Assembly: GCA_905221605.1 (NCBI GenBank)
Contig: CAJNDS010000779.1
Coordinates: 392,501-456,500 of the forward strand
Direction of reading: 5' to 3'
Source: Symbiodinium natans
Lineage: Eukaryota; Sar; Dinophyceae; Suessiales; Symbiodiniaceae
Length of the DNA stretch: 64,000 nucleotides
The translations under genes and the position numbers were made by a program. Shown here piece by piece: positions 1-10,830 of the stretch (positions are counted from its first letter, which is position 1; each line of letters begins with the position of its first letter). The notes below the pieces were generated by a model. The model had not been told where the DNA came from. It searched no databases and saw only the letters and a list, made by a program, of their open reading frames with translations.

Positions 1-228
1 GATCCCCGCAGAGGGCGCGCTGGCACAAATCCAAATGCGCAAAAATGCACAGCGGGAGCGCTCCGACACGCACGATCCCCGCAGAGGGTGCGCGGCGACA
101 AATCCAAATGCGCAAGAACGCACAGCGGGAGCGCTCCGACACGCACGATCCCCGCAGAGGGTGCGCGGCGACAAATCAAAATGCGCACAGCGGGAGCGCC
201 CCGACACGCACGATCCCCGCAGAGGGGT
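1..228. repeat. 73-bp tandem repeat, about 3.2 copies
   Basis: Units start at GATCCCCGCAGAGGG: 1-73 (73 bp), 74-146 (73 bp), 147-211 (65 bp, 8 bp shorter) and a partial copy from 212. The array runs off the left edge of the window. The period is not a multiple of three, so ORFs of up to 93 codons across it are probably by-products of the repeat, not genes. Confidence 0.9.
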
Positions 229-290
229 GCATCGCGCTAGCCGCGGCGAAACCCACCCCAGCCTAAGAAATAAGAGAGAATTTAATAGAG

Positions 291-508
291 GAGGTGATGT
301 GATGGTACTGTGGTGATGGTAGTGTGGAGTGTGGTGATTGGAGTGTGGTGATGGTAGTGTGGTGATGGTAGTGGTGATTGGAGTGTGGTGGAGTGTGGTG
401 ATGGTAGTGTGGTGATTGTAGTGTGGTGATGGTAGTGTGGTGATTGGAGTGTGTGGTAGTGGTAGTGTGGTGATTGTAGTGTGGTGATGGTAGTGTGGTG
501 ATTGGAGT
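291..508. repeat. GTGTGGTGAT-type minisatellite
   Basis: Irregular tandem copies of GTGTGGTGATGGTA and GTGTGGTGATTGGA, strongly G/T-biased on the plus strand. No coding potential is seen. Confidence 0.85.
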
Positions 509-2319
509 GTGGGCTAACGTTTTTTTTCCGAAGAACCCTTCGCTGAAGCTTTCGGGAAAAATCTAAACCCTACATTTAACGTCATTTAACTACATGACTT
601 CAGCGATACCCAAAACTACTGTGTTGTAGTTTAGAGCAGTCACACACAAAGGAAGAAGAGATCCTCGACGTCGTCACCCAGCCTAATGACAAAGTGTTTC
701 TTCATCTAGAACTTATCACCGGAAAATCACACCGAATACAGACTTTAGCGAAACCTAAGACCGCCGTGGTGCCTAAACGGGTTTCGGCCAAACCTAGAGC
801 CGCTGTGGGAATTTGCGGTTTACCCTTGGCACTTAACACCTAAACCCCAAGCCATGAAACCTACCCCACCCCCCTAAAACCCTTCAAGAGTCCGAGAACA
901 AAGGCTGTCTGAAAGCCTACTCTCACACAAAAAACTAAAACCCTCCAAATATTCCGAAAGCCAAAGCGAGGATCGTAAACAAATCCAGAACTGTCATTTG
1001 AGAAACTTATCCAACAGATAAGCCTAAACCCCAAACCTCCCGGCAGCAGCTTTGTGTTGCTCCGGCCGGCTGGAAATCAAAGAGCTTCACCTCAAGAATA
1101 GGCCCTAAGTAGGAGTTTTTAGTGAGCCCTTACCTGTGTCTGCAAATGTCACAGCCCAGCTTGCACTTCGTGAGTTACGACATGGGCGGGGCATGGGTGT
1201 TTGGGGCTTTGGGTTGGCGTAAAACAAAACTGAACCCTTTCAGCCCTGTGCGGACGGCGCAGGCCCACCTCCCCGCCCCATTCTACGTCGGGGCGTGACA
1301 TGTTGTGGGCACAGGTCAAAGTTGAGGGTTTCGGGTTTCCTCACCTCTAATCCCCTCCCTGGCATGGGTACGTTTTTGTAGGCGAGAGGTGTGTGAGAGC
1401 AGGCCCCCCCCAACGTCCGGGAGATGCATTGGGCCAGGCCGAGGCGGGTCGCGCAGCGTGAAAACTCTCCGATGAGGTGCTAATTCATCTAATTCTCTTC
1501 GCCAGACTTTCGACATTGTACCTTGGCAAGCTCCGTACAACAGCGACTGAAACTCATGGGCCCAAGCGATGTGGGGAGCCCGTTACGTATGCATGCATGC
1601 ACGCATATATGTCACATGTGACATGTGTATCAGTGCGTAGCCAACCATCTAACCATCTACCGATCTACCTCCTTATCCACCTCTACCGATCTATGATACC
1701 TTCAGCTTCTCGAAGCCTCTTTCTGGGGTCTCAACCTCTCCGCTGGGGCAGCCGGCGTTGGATCTGTGGACCTCAGAGCCAGAGCCAGCACCGGGCTCTT
1801 TGGGTGTTGGGAGTACAGAAAAGGCGACAAACTGGCACGGCTAGGGGTTCAGCGTCTATCAGGGGTGAAGGTCTCTTCCGGGGGTAGTTCAGGAGCTTCG
1901 GAGTGGTTTCGTGAGCACTTTGTGGTCGAGATCCTGCACTCAAGCTCTGGTGATGATTATCATGATCCTGATGTAGGGCGGTGATGACGCAACGATGGGG
2001 GCCGATAGTAGGCAAAGCCCCACAACCCCTAAAGGCCGGCCCTAAGCCCCAAGCTTTCGGGTCTGGGATCAGTCTGGGATCCTGGGTTTAGTCGCTCACA
2101 CTCGCACAAGGCAGGCAAGGTTCGTTGGTCCGTTGAGTCATACCACTCTATATACTGAACGCCAGATCCTGGGTTTAGGGATTAGGGTTTCGAGGCCCTG
2201 ACGAAGCACAGAACAGTAAGTAAAGCAGCGAAACCCAAGCGGGTCATGACAAAAAATCCAGGACCCGTTACCCCAAAACCCCGCCGGCCCCCTCCCCCCC
2301 GAACATTCCTCGCCTCCAC
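509..2319. other. non-coding stretch with scattered telomere-like heptamers
   Basis: CCCTAAA-type motifs dominate around 830-1040. A perfect palindrome GTCACATGTGAC lies at 1611-1622. A run of CATCTAC/CTACCGATCT variants lies at about 1646-1697. A minus-strand open stretch at about 1400-1500 (peptide begins RRELDELAPHRRVF) could be a further exon, but I could not fix its splice sites. Confidence 0.5.
2090..2120. repeat. dispersed 31-bp motif, copy 1
   Basis: Reads GTCGCTCACACTCGCACAAG then GCAGGCAAGG. It recurs with few changes at 21798-21828 and 44361-44390, and in part at 44300-44319. Consensus: TCGCTCAC-R-Y-TCGGACAAG followed by AGGCGAGG. Confidence 0.6.
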
Positions 2320-2393
2320 CTTCTTCGTCTTCGAATCGTCAGAGATGTTTCCCCCGACGAGGCTGGCGAGAGGGAGGACTGCGGCCTTCTTGC
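2320..2393 (-). CDS. micro-exon candidate, unidentified host gene
   Basis: Minus strand, 74 bp. The 3' splice site is GTC CCAG|GC and the 5' splice site is GAAG|GTGGAG. The peptide begins KKAAVLPLASLVGG and ends SKTKK. C-rich telomere-like repeats flank the low-coordinate side and G-rich ones the high side, as in the exons of the right-hand part of the window. The family is not recognised. Confidence 0.4.
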
Positions 2394-2404
2394 CTGGGAC
2401 ATGA

Positions 2405-2625
2405 TAGCCGCAGTTCAGGGTTCAGGGTCCTGTTGATTTTGCAGTTTAGGTCGGGGTTCAGGGTTTAGTGACCATCTTGCTTTAGGGTTATAAGGGTTTG
2501 GGGACACAAGGTTCAGGGTTTTTGTTTCAGGGCCGGGGTTCAGGGTTTAGGAATCAGGATTTCTGCCTGGGGTCCGGGGTTTAGGGTCTAGGGTTAAGGG
2601 TGCTGCTTGAGGGCGGTGGGTTTTC
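2405..2625 (+). repeat. degenerate TTTAGGG cluster, G-rich strand on plus
   Basis: About a dozen variants of GTTTAGGG, GTTCAGGG and GTCTAGGG, irregularly spaced by 10-30 bases. This is not a perfect telomere array. Confidence 0.8.
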
Positions 2626-3317
2626 AGGTTGAGGACTTCACACCTTGCTAGGGTTTCAAACCATACTGGGGCTTTCGGCTGCTTGCTTCAGAACCTTGAA
2701 GCTTGAAGGCCTTAACCCTATAAACCCTAAACCCCAAGCCTTTATAGAGGTTCGATCTGAACCCTCATGTCGTATTCCAAGCGCCACTTCCGCTGCTCTT
2801 GCTGTGAGAGGACATGCGGGGCTCGGGTATGCGTATACCTTTCGATCTTATGGCCTTGGGGGTTGAGCTTTGGGATGGTGATGCTTCTGAAGATTCACTT
2901 GGAAACGATCCAAGATCCTGTTTGGGTACCCTAGATATTCGGTTCCGTAGTATGTTAAGGACCCAAAGAGGGACCCCAACCCATGTGACAGAGAGACCTG
3001 TCACGCATACGATCGTTGATGCGAGGGCTCATGAGGCAAGGGTCCCGCCAAAGTTGTGCCTTATAAACCCCAACATGGGGAACGTACAACTTTCAAGAGG
3101 AAAAGCGCCTTTGTGCATGGAATCGTACATCGGTTAGTTCACTCCGCGTGGGCAAACCCGTGCCTATGGCGACACGAACCGCGGTATGATACCGTCAAAG
3201 GTTTAAGTGTTTCGGCTCTTGGTTCCTTGGCTGTGTGTGGGGAGGGTCGGCTCTCTTAGAGTAGCTGCTGCTGCCGCCATGTGGCTGTCTCTATCCGAGT
3301 GAGACAAGCTCCTTTTC
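2626..3317. other. stretch upstream of the LINE
   Basis: A short C-rich telomere-like run lies at about 2716-2740. A possible minus-strand exon lies near 2765-2835 (peptide includes ACPLTARAAEVALG). The 5' end of the LINE falls somewhere between about 2870 and 3320; I see no sharp boundary or target duplication. Confidence 0.35.
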
Positions 3318-3324
3318 ATGTATC

Positions 3325-4008
3325 ATGCAGAGCTGGATGACACTAGTACGGTGGATGGCTTCAATGTTGGTGCTGCATGGAGGGCTCTGGCCGAATGTTA
3401 TCTTACACTGTTGCTTGCAGTTTACCTGGAGCATGCCAACCCTTCAAGGCGCTCAAGAGCTGGCGTGTTGCGATGGAATCGCACCCAGATGTCCCAGCAA
3501 CCACATGCCGTGTGGAGAGCCAATATCATGGCACGTTTCCCACTTCACCAACAGAAAGCTGCAAACAGAGGATACCGTATCCTCCTCTCGTTCTTTCGAC
3601 AGGAAATGCACCACGATCTACACAACTGGTGGGCGGCCCTGGACCCATGTGCCGATCACAGTGACTACTGCAGTGGTGTTTTTGGAGATCTTGCTGGATC
3701 AATTGCGGTCTGTGTGGTTTGTGGGAGAGGAGCTGGCCAGATCCATGGTACGAGCAGTGGACAGAGCAGTCCTTGGGCGCAGCCGAAGCAAGCTGCGTTG
3801 GATATGCCAGTTTCTGGAGCGGGAGTGCGCTATCAACATGCTCCAAAGACAGATGGAAAGACAGCAGCCTTCGCCCGATGTATCCTTGCTGCTTGATGAA
3901 GCAGCCGACTCTGAAGCAGACGCGAGCAATGATCCAATGGTGCAGCCATCAAGCCCGCAGGAGCCACCCAGGCGACGTCGACGTGTCCATGGTGGGGTGG
4001 AGCCGTGA
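3325..4008 (+). pseudogene. LINE ORF1-like open frame
   Basis: Codes for 227 residues. Only the second half looks like true protein: from about residue 110 a helical, charged stretch (LLDQLRSVWFVGEEL, then SMVRAVDRAVL), an acidic linker near residues 190-205 and a basic end PPRRRRRVHGG. The first half overlaps two other open frames (3318-3896 and 3377-3664), none of which is clearly better. Its place at the 5' end of a LINE suggests a nucleic-acid-binding ORF1 product. That role is inferred from position; I recognise no RRM or zinc knuckle. Confidence 0.4.
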
Positions 4009-5731
4009 AGTTCGCAATCATGTAGCTTGTGACAAGGGAGGCCTTGAGGTCGTGGACCTGGCTAGATGGAAATGTTTGCCGCCTGTAGGAGGCACACATG
4101 CAGGTTGTCCTTTCCTGGGGAGTCGCAGTGGTTCCCTCCTTTGCACCCTCCGCACTCCCCCTTCTGGGTTCCCTAAGCTGCTGACTCCTAGTCCCTCCCT
4201 AAGTACACCTTGGCAATCCCACATGGAGATGCTGGCCGACGCCTTCCTTGCATCCTGGGGTGCCTCAGGTGCAGCGGGGGCAGGAGGCCGGAGCTACCGG
4301 TTTCTGCAGACTCACCGAAAGTTCATGCAGCGCCGGCTGCAGGCAATCTGTAGGGGGCTTCTGGCTTGTAAAGCTGGGGGGCTTGCTGTGCTTGCGGTAG
4401 TGCATGACTGTATGCAGACCGAGTGTTTTCCTGCGAGGTTATGGATCATTTGTCATCCAAAAATCCTTCAGTCGGATGACAAGCGTATGAGTGAGTGCCA
4501 AACTGCTTCTGTGCTGCAGTGCAGAGGCTCTCTGTGCGCCAGTGGGTTTCTGGCATCAACTTGCACAGGAGGCATGGCGATCCCTGAAGTGCTAAGAGGG
4601 TTGTGTGTGACTAGTTCCCACTCTGCGCACGCAAATGAGCTGAGTCGGCCATATGCCCCCTGTGCCGCAGAGGCATTGTGTAATGTAAGTGCTGCCCTAC
4701 TCAGGTCGCTTTTTCAGACCAGTGCTTGTGTAGACACTGCAGCCGCAAAGGAGGTAAATGGCTTCACTTCCCTGCACTGTTCCCTGCGGTGGGGACGGAT
4801 TGCGCGCACTCATCCTTGGGCCCGCTTTAGGCTTAAGCTTGTTCAGAACAAATCTAGGCGGAAGGGCCGAGCTGCAAATTCCTGTATGAACCAATGCGCA
4901 GCATGCTGCGTTAAGTGTGGCGTGGTGACGCAAGGCAGAGAATCGAAGCGGTGCCTGAAGTGCTACCTTGGCACGCTGTTTTCTCTTGGCTATGTTTGTG
5001 TCCAAGCCTCTTGCGCAGCCCTCTTTGCTCCACTGCACCGTCGTAGACTGAATAGATACACTTCCATATGTTCCAAGACGAAAGGCGGGAATGCTCCCCT
5101 CCCGAGAACCTACATCACGAGCCGCTCCGGTCCCAACTCCGGAGGTGTCTGGTTGTTGCTCCACCTGCTCCTTCTCCACACCGTTCGAGCAACGTCTATG
5201 GTCCGGATGGACCAGGACCCAAGTGTCTTGCCAGGCACAAACATGAGGGTTGATGCAATGTACCCGGTTGCGTCTGAATCAGGATATAGCGTGTCAGCAA
5301 CGTTCCAACGCTCTGCGCCTGAGAAAAACGGGTGGGAGCCCTGGGAGCGTACATTGAATCCTTCTACACCCATTCCATCATTCACAGCAGGTCGTAAAAG
5401 GGCCTACAAACGTGCTGTGCGGCGTGCGCAAGCAAATGGAGGCACTCTCTATAGAGGGAAGTGGTGCACAGTCCAGTGTCTCAGAGGCCGATACAGAGCC
5501 GGTTTGCATTCCAAAGTACAAGGTGTGCAAAAGCCCGGATCTTTTCTCCGTGAGGCGGGCCTTCTGCCAGAAAGCATCAGGCCACACATAATTTGCCTGC
5601 AGGAGACGCACTGGAAGCACAGTAGCGACTTTGCAACATATGGCTGGCATGCGATCTCCTCAAGCCAGGCCAGTGAAAGCAAGTCTGGAGGCCTTTTGAC
5701 TCTCATCTCCATGGAACTGGTCCCCCCGTGA
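3719..5731 (+). pseudogene. LINE ORF2, N-terminal part up to the start of the endonuclease
   Basis: 670-codon frame. The part before about 4010 overlaps the ORF1-like frame and is probably not coding. After that it shows a cysteine-rich segment (CAACCVKCGVV with a later CLKC, near residues 395-425), a hydrophobic run (VWLLLHLLLLHTV, near residue 480) and a basic stretch GRKRAYKRAVRRAQANGG at about residue 560. That stretch normally precedes the endonuclease in this LINE group. Endonuclease motif IICLQETHW is at about residue 623. The usual N-terminal catalytic-Asn motif of APE nucleases is not recognisable. The frame ends at a TGA straight after a run of six C; protein similarity resumes in another frame, so a single-base slip there is the likely cause. 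Confidence 0.6.
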
Positions 5732-5795
5732 GGCCAGTCACCACATTGCCTCTGCCGAGATTCTACCGGGTCGGCTGCAGCACGTTCGCATATAT

Positions 5796-7379
5796 ATGCA
5801 GAAGGCAGCATATGATATAGTAAACGTGTACCAAAGCGTGGGGTCGGGGCCAAAATCTCCTATGCATTATGAGAGTAAAAGACAACAGCTGTGGTATTCC
5901 CTCAGGCAACTATTGAACAAGCTGCCGGATCGAAACAGCGTCATTGTTCTGGGGGATTTTAATACACAATGTGAGGAATGTCATCCTTTCATCGGGCCCT
6001 GTCTCTATAATGCCTCCAGCGATAGAGACAATGACTGGGTCTTCTTGAAAGACATCATATGTGACTTCAAGCTTTGCCTGGCCAACAGCTGGAGCAGAGG
6101 CTGTGGGCCTACCTATGTCTCTGAGGCCGGCTGCTCTCACATAGACCATATCTTCATCAAAGGTGATGCTGCGGATGCAACTGCCAAATGTGCAAAGGCT
6201 CTATCCTGCGACTTCTTCCCATGGAGGGATGGAGGCAAGCATCTGCCAGTGGAGGTCTCATTGCCGAGGCTTCAAAAGCGGTACAGCGCTTTACCGCAAA
6301 GGGTAGCGGCCTGGGATACGAAGAGCATGATACATGACTACCTGCATGACCCTCAAGCCACTGAGCGTTTCCAACATCGTCTTGACTCCAAGCTTGCAGG
6401 TGCCCCAGCAACGGCGGAGGCGTTAAATCAAGCATTGGCAGAGTGTTGTGCTGAACTGTACCCGGCAGTGCCTCGCCCCTTGCCGGCTCCACAACCCTGG
6501 AGGTCATCAGATGGCACTATGGCAATTCGCGCCATGTGGGATAAGTACAGGGCCTTCAAGCGTCACAGGCCAGTGGGCCTGTTTTCCATCCTTCAAGTCT
6601 GGCGGGATTTCGCATGCTTCAAGTCTGCGCATAGGGCAATGAAAAAGAAGGGCAGTCAACTGCGTAGGCAACGGCAGAAAGACAAGCTGCTGGAGGCTGA
6701 AAAAGCGGTGGAGGCAGGGCAGACGCATCAGCTCTACAGTGTTGTCAGGCAGCTAGCGCCTAAGCAAGTTCGCCGGAAAATCAAACTTCGCAGCCCGGAA
6801 GGTGATTTACTGGATGGTCAGGGGGAAATGGCTGTCCTCCTGGATCATTGTAGTGATGTTTTCTCCGCTTCTGCGCCGGATGAAACGGTGTACTCAGTAG
6901 ATAGCCTCAAGGAATATACTTCACAGGCTGACCTGTTGCGTAATCTGAAGCAGACACCACTCCGCAAAGCTGCCCCGCCGAACGCAGTGCCTGCTGTCGC
7001 GTGGAAACTGGCGGGTGAAGAGGGCTGCCTTGCTCTAAACATCATTTTGCAAGAATTGCACCATGAAATACCCCAGCCGTGGAAAGACGCCTGGCTTGCA
7101 ATGATACCCAAAGTTGCTTGCCCTAGGGTTCCACGCGACTTGCGTCCTATAGGTCTTCAGGATATAGGAGGGAAGTGTGTTATGGGGGCACTACGTGATG
7201 CCATATTGCCGTTCACCCTAAAGTATGCTGACAGTTGGCCGCAATACGCGTACTTATGGGGGCGATCGACGAAACAGCCTATTTGCAAAGCCTTTGAGCA
7301 TTGTGCAGCTGTGCGTGATGCACTGCAGCGCAAGACCACCTTGCATGAGCGCAGACAGGGCGTGATGCCGGTTAATTAA
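5796..7379 (+). pseudogene. LINE ORF2, endonuclease C-terminal half and start of reverse transcriptase
   Basis: The first ATG is at 5796, but the frame is open from about 5730 and the upstream codons (HHIASAEILPGRLQHV) look coding, so the ATG is not a true start. APE-endonuclease motifs: VLGDFN near residue 52, SHIDHIFI near 115, and KHLPVEV near 147, the usual Asp-Asn, Asp and terminal His boxes. Reverse-transcriptase palm start: PRDLRPIGLQDIGGK near residues 450-465. The frame closes at TAA 7377-7379, where RT similarity moves to another frame. Inactive as read. Confidence 0.7.
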
Positions 7380-7413
7380 GGGATACATTGGTGGTGCGCA
7401 GGTTAGCGTTGAC

Positions 7414-10400
7414 ATGTCTCAGGCCTTTGATAGGTTGGACAGGCGAAAATTGTTCTTGGCCATGATAGATGCTGATATCCCTGCGCCGTTGTGTCATGCA
7501 GTGCTTGCGTGGCACCAAAATATGCACTATCATCTCAAACACGCGGCGGCTGAGGGTAGTGTAGCAAGTACCATCGGCGTAAGGCAAGGCTGTAAGGTGG
7601 CGCCGCTCTTATGGGTGATTTACAGCTGCTATTTTTACAAGCAGGCAAGTGCACTCATTGATGCCGCGTGGCTGAGAAGCAACACATCTTTTTTCGCAGA
7701 TGACCTCCATTTTTTCACACTTGCCCGCTGCACAGGGGATCTTGACTTGTTCTTGTCCAGATGTTCCATCCTCTTCGAGTTGTTACTGGACTTTAACATG
7801 CTCATCAATTATAAGAAATCAGCCCTGCTGCTGCGCCTCAAGGGGAGTGCTGCAAAGAAGTGGAAGCATCGCCACCTGGTGCGTGCTCCCGGACAGGATT
7901 CTCTCAGAATCCGGGTTGCCAAACAGCATGTCTTGCTTCCAATAAAACAGGTGCATAAGTACCTAGGGGTTATGCTGTCATATATCAGCTTTGAAAAAGA
8001 GACTGTCCGATATAGAATGCAGCAATGCGCTGCGGCGTTTAGCCGCCTGCGTCGTGTACTAACCTCGAAGAGTGGACTCCGCACCTCAGACCGTGTCAGG
8101 CTATGGACAGTGTGTGTCCGTACGTGTTTGCTTTATGGTCTGGATAATGTTCCCCTCACCCCCTCTCTTGCTGCCAAGTTGCGGGTTCAGTGCACGCGCC
8201 AGATACGGGCAATTGCTCGATCGCCGGTTCACTTGACCAGGGAAACAACTGAGCAGCTGTTTGCTCGTCTTTCGGTGAAGGACACTCTGGTAGTCTTGTG
8301 TGAAATGCTGCCAGGCAGGGATGACTCGCTGACGCAATGCAGTGTGACCACTGTCTCCCTTGCATGGACTCTGCGTGTGCGTGAGGCCTGTCTTCGATGC
8401 ATTCCGGCAGTTGGGTCTGCCACACCGTCAGTGCCGGCGCAGAACCACCATGGAGTGCTACTTCCGGTTGAGGACACCGGGCCATCTGTGGCTTGCCCCT
8501 GCTGTGGCTTGTACTTCAAAGGCCACGCAGCTGTGAAGATTCACGCTAAGCGGAAGCATCCTGACATTGACTTGAGCGTTGCGCAGTCCTTTCATAAGGT
8601 TTTGCACGGAGTCGATGGCATGCCAACCTGTGCGCAATGTGGAGCGCTCTTTCAGTCTTGGCAGTCCCTGGCTCAACATGTTCAGGACGGGCACTGTCAT
8701 GGTCCGCGAATGACTTGTCTATCTGCTTCCCTGCCTGACAGGAAGAATGTGCCGCTGATTCACATGCCAGAAATAGTGAGCCTTGCTCAAACTGAGGGGT
8801 GGAGAGGTCTTGTGAGCAATGCAACTGTTCGGTGTGCTGCAATGCATTTCTGTCCCCTGTGCAACCAATGGTGCGTGAATGCGATGGGGATCAAAGTCCA
8901 TCTGCAGGACCAACACCCTGAGTGGCAGCAGGTCCACATGCAGCTAATGACGATGGGGAAACTCCTTAAGCGTAGCATTGTCAAACCATGTAGGTTCTGT
9001 GGACTCAAATCCTTTGACAAGGCCAGACATGCTGGCAGGTGTCCTGTTGTAGTTGCGAGCATTTTGCTTGAGTACGTAGTCAGACATGGCTGGAGCAACA
9101 GCAGCGGAGATGGATGCCTTCTTCCGGGGCCTTGCGGGAAGCGGTCAGATGCACCAAGCAATGGAACAAGAAGGGGAGTTTCAGCCTGCGAAGCGGCGCC
9201 GAGAGGATGCGTCGAAGTCCGGGAAGAAGGGATGGGGCAAAGGCAAGGGCCAAAAGGGACGTCCGCCTGCCACGCCAATGCAGAATCAGCATCAGGGCAA
9301 GCTTCAACCAACAGAACGAGATCTCCTCATGTGCCTGGCGAAACTCTCCCTTCCACACGAAGACCAGCTGTCCACGCAGAAGCAAGACACGTCGCTGCAC
9401 CTCTGGCTTCAGTCGGGGGGTCCGGAGACCATCATGCCTCAGATGTGGGCAGCCAGCAAGGAGTGGAAGCGGCTGAAGGACAACCACCCTCAGCAGCTGA
9501 ATGCTTCCTTGCGTGCCACAATGCTAGTCTGCCTCATCCGAGCAGTTCGGATGAGAGTTCAAGAGGTCATGGCGGACGAGCAGAAGGTCAAGGAGGCCCA
9601 GGAGAAAGAGGTCCTGAATGGGGACAAGGATTGGCTGTACCAGATCTGGGATCCGGACACGGAGGCCACGACCAAGAGGGGAATCCTCAAGCATGCCGAT
9701 CTCCTCCAAACCTTGGACAGCATCGAAAGAGCCAATTCGGCGCCGTGTCTGCACCGTTTCCATGCCAGGCCACTGGTGCAGCAGCACCAGGCGGAACATG
9801 TTCACTTCGAGATCGAAGTGGGACATCGGGGCCCAGAGGCTCAGGCAATGTACCAAGGACTGGTCGCTCTGTGCCATTGCTCAGCATTGACACTCGTGGG
9901 TGCGAGGCTACGCAAGGATCGGCCGCAACGGTCCATGTTGGCCCAGAGGGTTCAGCAGATGCTACAGTGATAGCTGGTGATCCGACGCTGCTTCCGGCTG
10001 TGGTGGGGAATGCATGCGCTCAGGCTGACATCCTCACATGTGTTTTCTCGCATGAGCGTACGCACACCTGTGCCTCTGCGTGGCTGCAGGGCATGCTTTG
10101 GGTCTATGCCGTTCTTCAAAGGCCGCTGCCGCAATCCCTGTCCAGGGTTTGGCAACATGCAAGTCTGCACAGACTGACAGGTCATGGGCTTTTGCTTATG
10201 CGTGAATGGCAACTGCTATTGGGGGAGTGGAGGCGATCCCCCTCGCATCATTATGCTGCATTCTTGTTATTGTTTCAGACTCATTTGACAGGCATCCATC
10301 TTTATGCCGGGGAATGGCAAATCCGTACTGCGTCTGGAGGTCGGGTAGCCCGATCAAGTTCTCGCAGCACCTCACATGGCTTGTGTGTTAGGGTCCCCCT

Positions 10401-10830
10401 GGAACAGTTGAGCTCTTTGCAGGAGTGTGTAGAGGCTTGGCATTATCGCTCTGAGTGTGCTGCCCTTGCACAAGCGCCTTGGGTGCTTGGCCTGTACCTG
10501 CTTCCTCAGCCTGCTGAAGGGGGTGCTAATTGCAAGGCGCTCTCTGAAACAGCCGCTCATGCCTCTAAGTATGGGGTTGACTGGAGCGCTAAATGTTTTC
10601 ACATGCCTCTCTTCAAGGGATCTGATACGATAGACGTACAGTATGTGACGTACCGCATCGTGGCTGTTGGCCTGCATTTTGGCACCCTCAAGTCTGGGCA
10701 CTTCCGTGCCCTTCTCTGTGATGGAGAAGATATGTGGCTGACGTGCGAAAATGGTGTTGCAAGTCAGTGCCAGCTCACGGCTGGGCACATGTGGCACACA
10801 CGTTTCTTGTGGTGTCTTCGTATGTCCTGA
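7414..10830 (+). CDS. LINE ORF2, RT palm/thumb, zinc fingers, USP-like C-terminus
   Basis: 1138 codons, really open from about 7380 (VSVDMSQAFDRLDR holds RT motif A). RT motif B region GVRQGCKVAP near residue 52; catalytic FADD near residues 94-97; thumb from about 170. C2H2 or related zinc fingers start at residues 361 (CPCC), 406 (CAQC), 480 (CPLC) and 525 (CRFC). From about residue 550 to 850 the frame runs through low-complexity sequence, because the true code here is the other-frame ORF at 9086-9970. Residues about 860-1138 resemble a ubiquitin-specific protease: Cys box GNACAQADILTCVF with Cys868, LQECVEAWHY and APWVLGLYLL core strands, and His box KSGHFRALL with His1096. A LINE-borne deubiquitinase could act on host or element proteins; that role is inference. 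Confidence 0.7.
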   Translation: MSQAFDRLDRRKLFLAMIDADIPAPLCHAVLAWHQNMHYHLKHAAAEGSVASTIGVRQGCKVAPLLWVIYSCYFYKQASALIDAAWLRSNTSFFADDLHFFTLARCTGDLDLFLSRCSILFELLLDFNMLINYKKSALLLRLKGSAAKKWKHRHLVRAPGQDSLRIRVAKQHVLLPIKQVHKYLGVMLSYISFEKETVRYRMQQCAAAFSRLRRVLTSKSGLRTSDRVRLWTVCVRTCLLYGLDNVPLTPSLAAKLRVQCTRQIRAIARSPVHLTRETTEQLFARLSVKDTLVVLCEMLPGRDDSLTQCSVTTVSLAWTLRVREACLRCIPAVGSATPSVPAQNHHGVLLPVEDTGPSVACPCCGLYFKGHAAVKIHAKRKHPDIDLSVAQSFHKVLHGVDGMPTCAQCGALFQSWQSLAQHVQDGHCHGPRMTCLSASLPDRKNVPLIHMPEIVSLAQTEGWRGLVSNATVRCAAMHFCPLCNQWCVNAMGIKVHLQDQHPEWQQVHMQLMTMGKLLKRSIVKPCRFCGLKSFDKARHAGRCPVVVASILLEYVVRHGWSNSSGDGCLLPGPCGKRSDAPSNGTRRGVSACEAAPRGCVEVREEGMGQRQGPKGTSACHANAESASGQASTNRTRSPHVPGETLPSTRRPAVHAEARHVAAPLASVGGSGDHHASDVGSQQGVEAAEGQPPSAAECFLACHNASLPHPSSSDESSRGHGGRAEGQGGPGERGPEWGQGLAVPDLGSGHGGHDQEGNPQACRSPPNLGQHRKSQFGAVSAPFPCQATGAAAPGGTCSLRDRSGTSGPRGSGNVPRTGRSVPLLSIDTRGCEATQGSAATVHVGPEGSADATVIAGDPTLLPAVVGNACAQADILTCVFSHERTHTCASAWLQGMLWVYAVLQRPLPQSLSRVWQHASLHRLTGHGLLLMREWQLLLGEWRRSPSHHYAAFLLLFQTHLTGIHLYAGEWQIRTASGGRVARSSSRSTSHGLCVRVPLEQLSSLQECVEAWHYRSECAALAQAPWVLGLYLLPQPAEGGANCKALSETAAHASKYGVDWSAKCFHMPLFKGSDTIDVQYVTYRIVAVGLHFGTLKSGHFRALLCDGEDMWLTCENGVASQCQLTAGHMWHTRFLWCLRMS
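9086..9970 (+). CDS. nested LINE ORF overlapping the pol frame
   Basis: 294 codons starting at an ATG, entirely inside the 7414-10830 frame but in a different frame. Composition is clearly protein-like: an acidic N-terminus, a basic linker (KKGWGKGKGQKGR, near residue 50), a globular part with LLMCLAKLSLPHEDQLS near residue 80, and a C-terminal region ending QRSMLAQRVQQML. I recall related sequences at this place in other dinoflagellate LINEs. Function unknown; the basic linker fits RNA binding. Both frames stay open for 885 bases. Confidence 0.6.
   Translation: MAGATAAEMDAFFRGLAGSGQMHQAMEQEGEFQPAKRRREDASKSGKKGWGKGKGQKGRPPATPMQNQHQGKLQPTERDLLMCLAKLSLPHEDQLSTQKQDTSLHLWLQSGGPETIMPQMWAASKEWKRLKDNHPQQLNASLRATMLVCLIRAVRMRVQEVMADEQKVKEAQEKEVLNGDKDWLYQIWDPDTEATTKRGILKHADLLQTLDSIERANSAPCLHRFHARPLVQQHQAEHVHFEIEVGHRGPEAQAMYQGLVALCHCSALTLVGARLRKDRPQRSMLAQRVQQMLQ

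Noticed and set aside
35-316. 93-codon ORF in the 73-bp tandem array
   Set aside because: The period is not a multiple of three, so copies are read in different frames; there is no conserved protein repeat.
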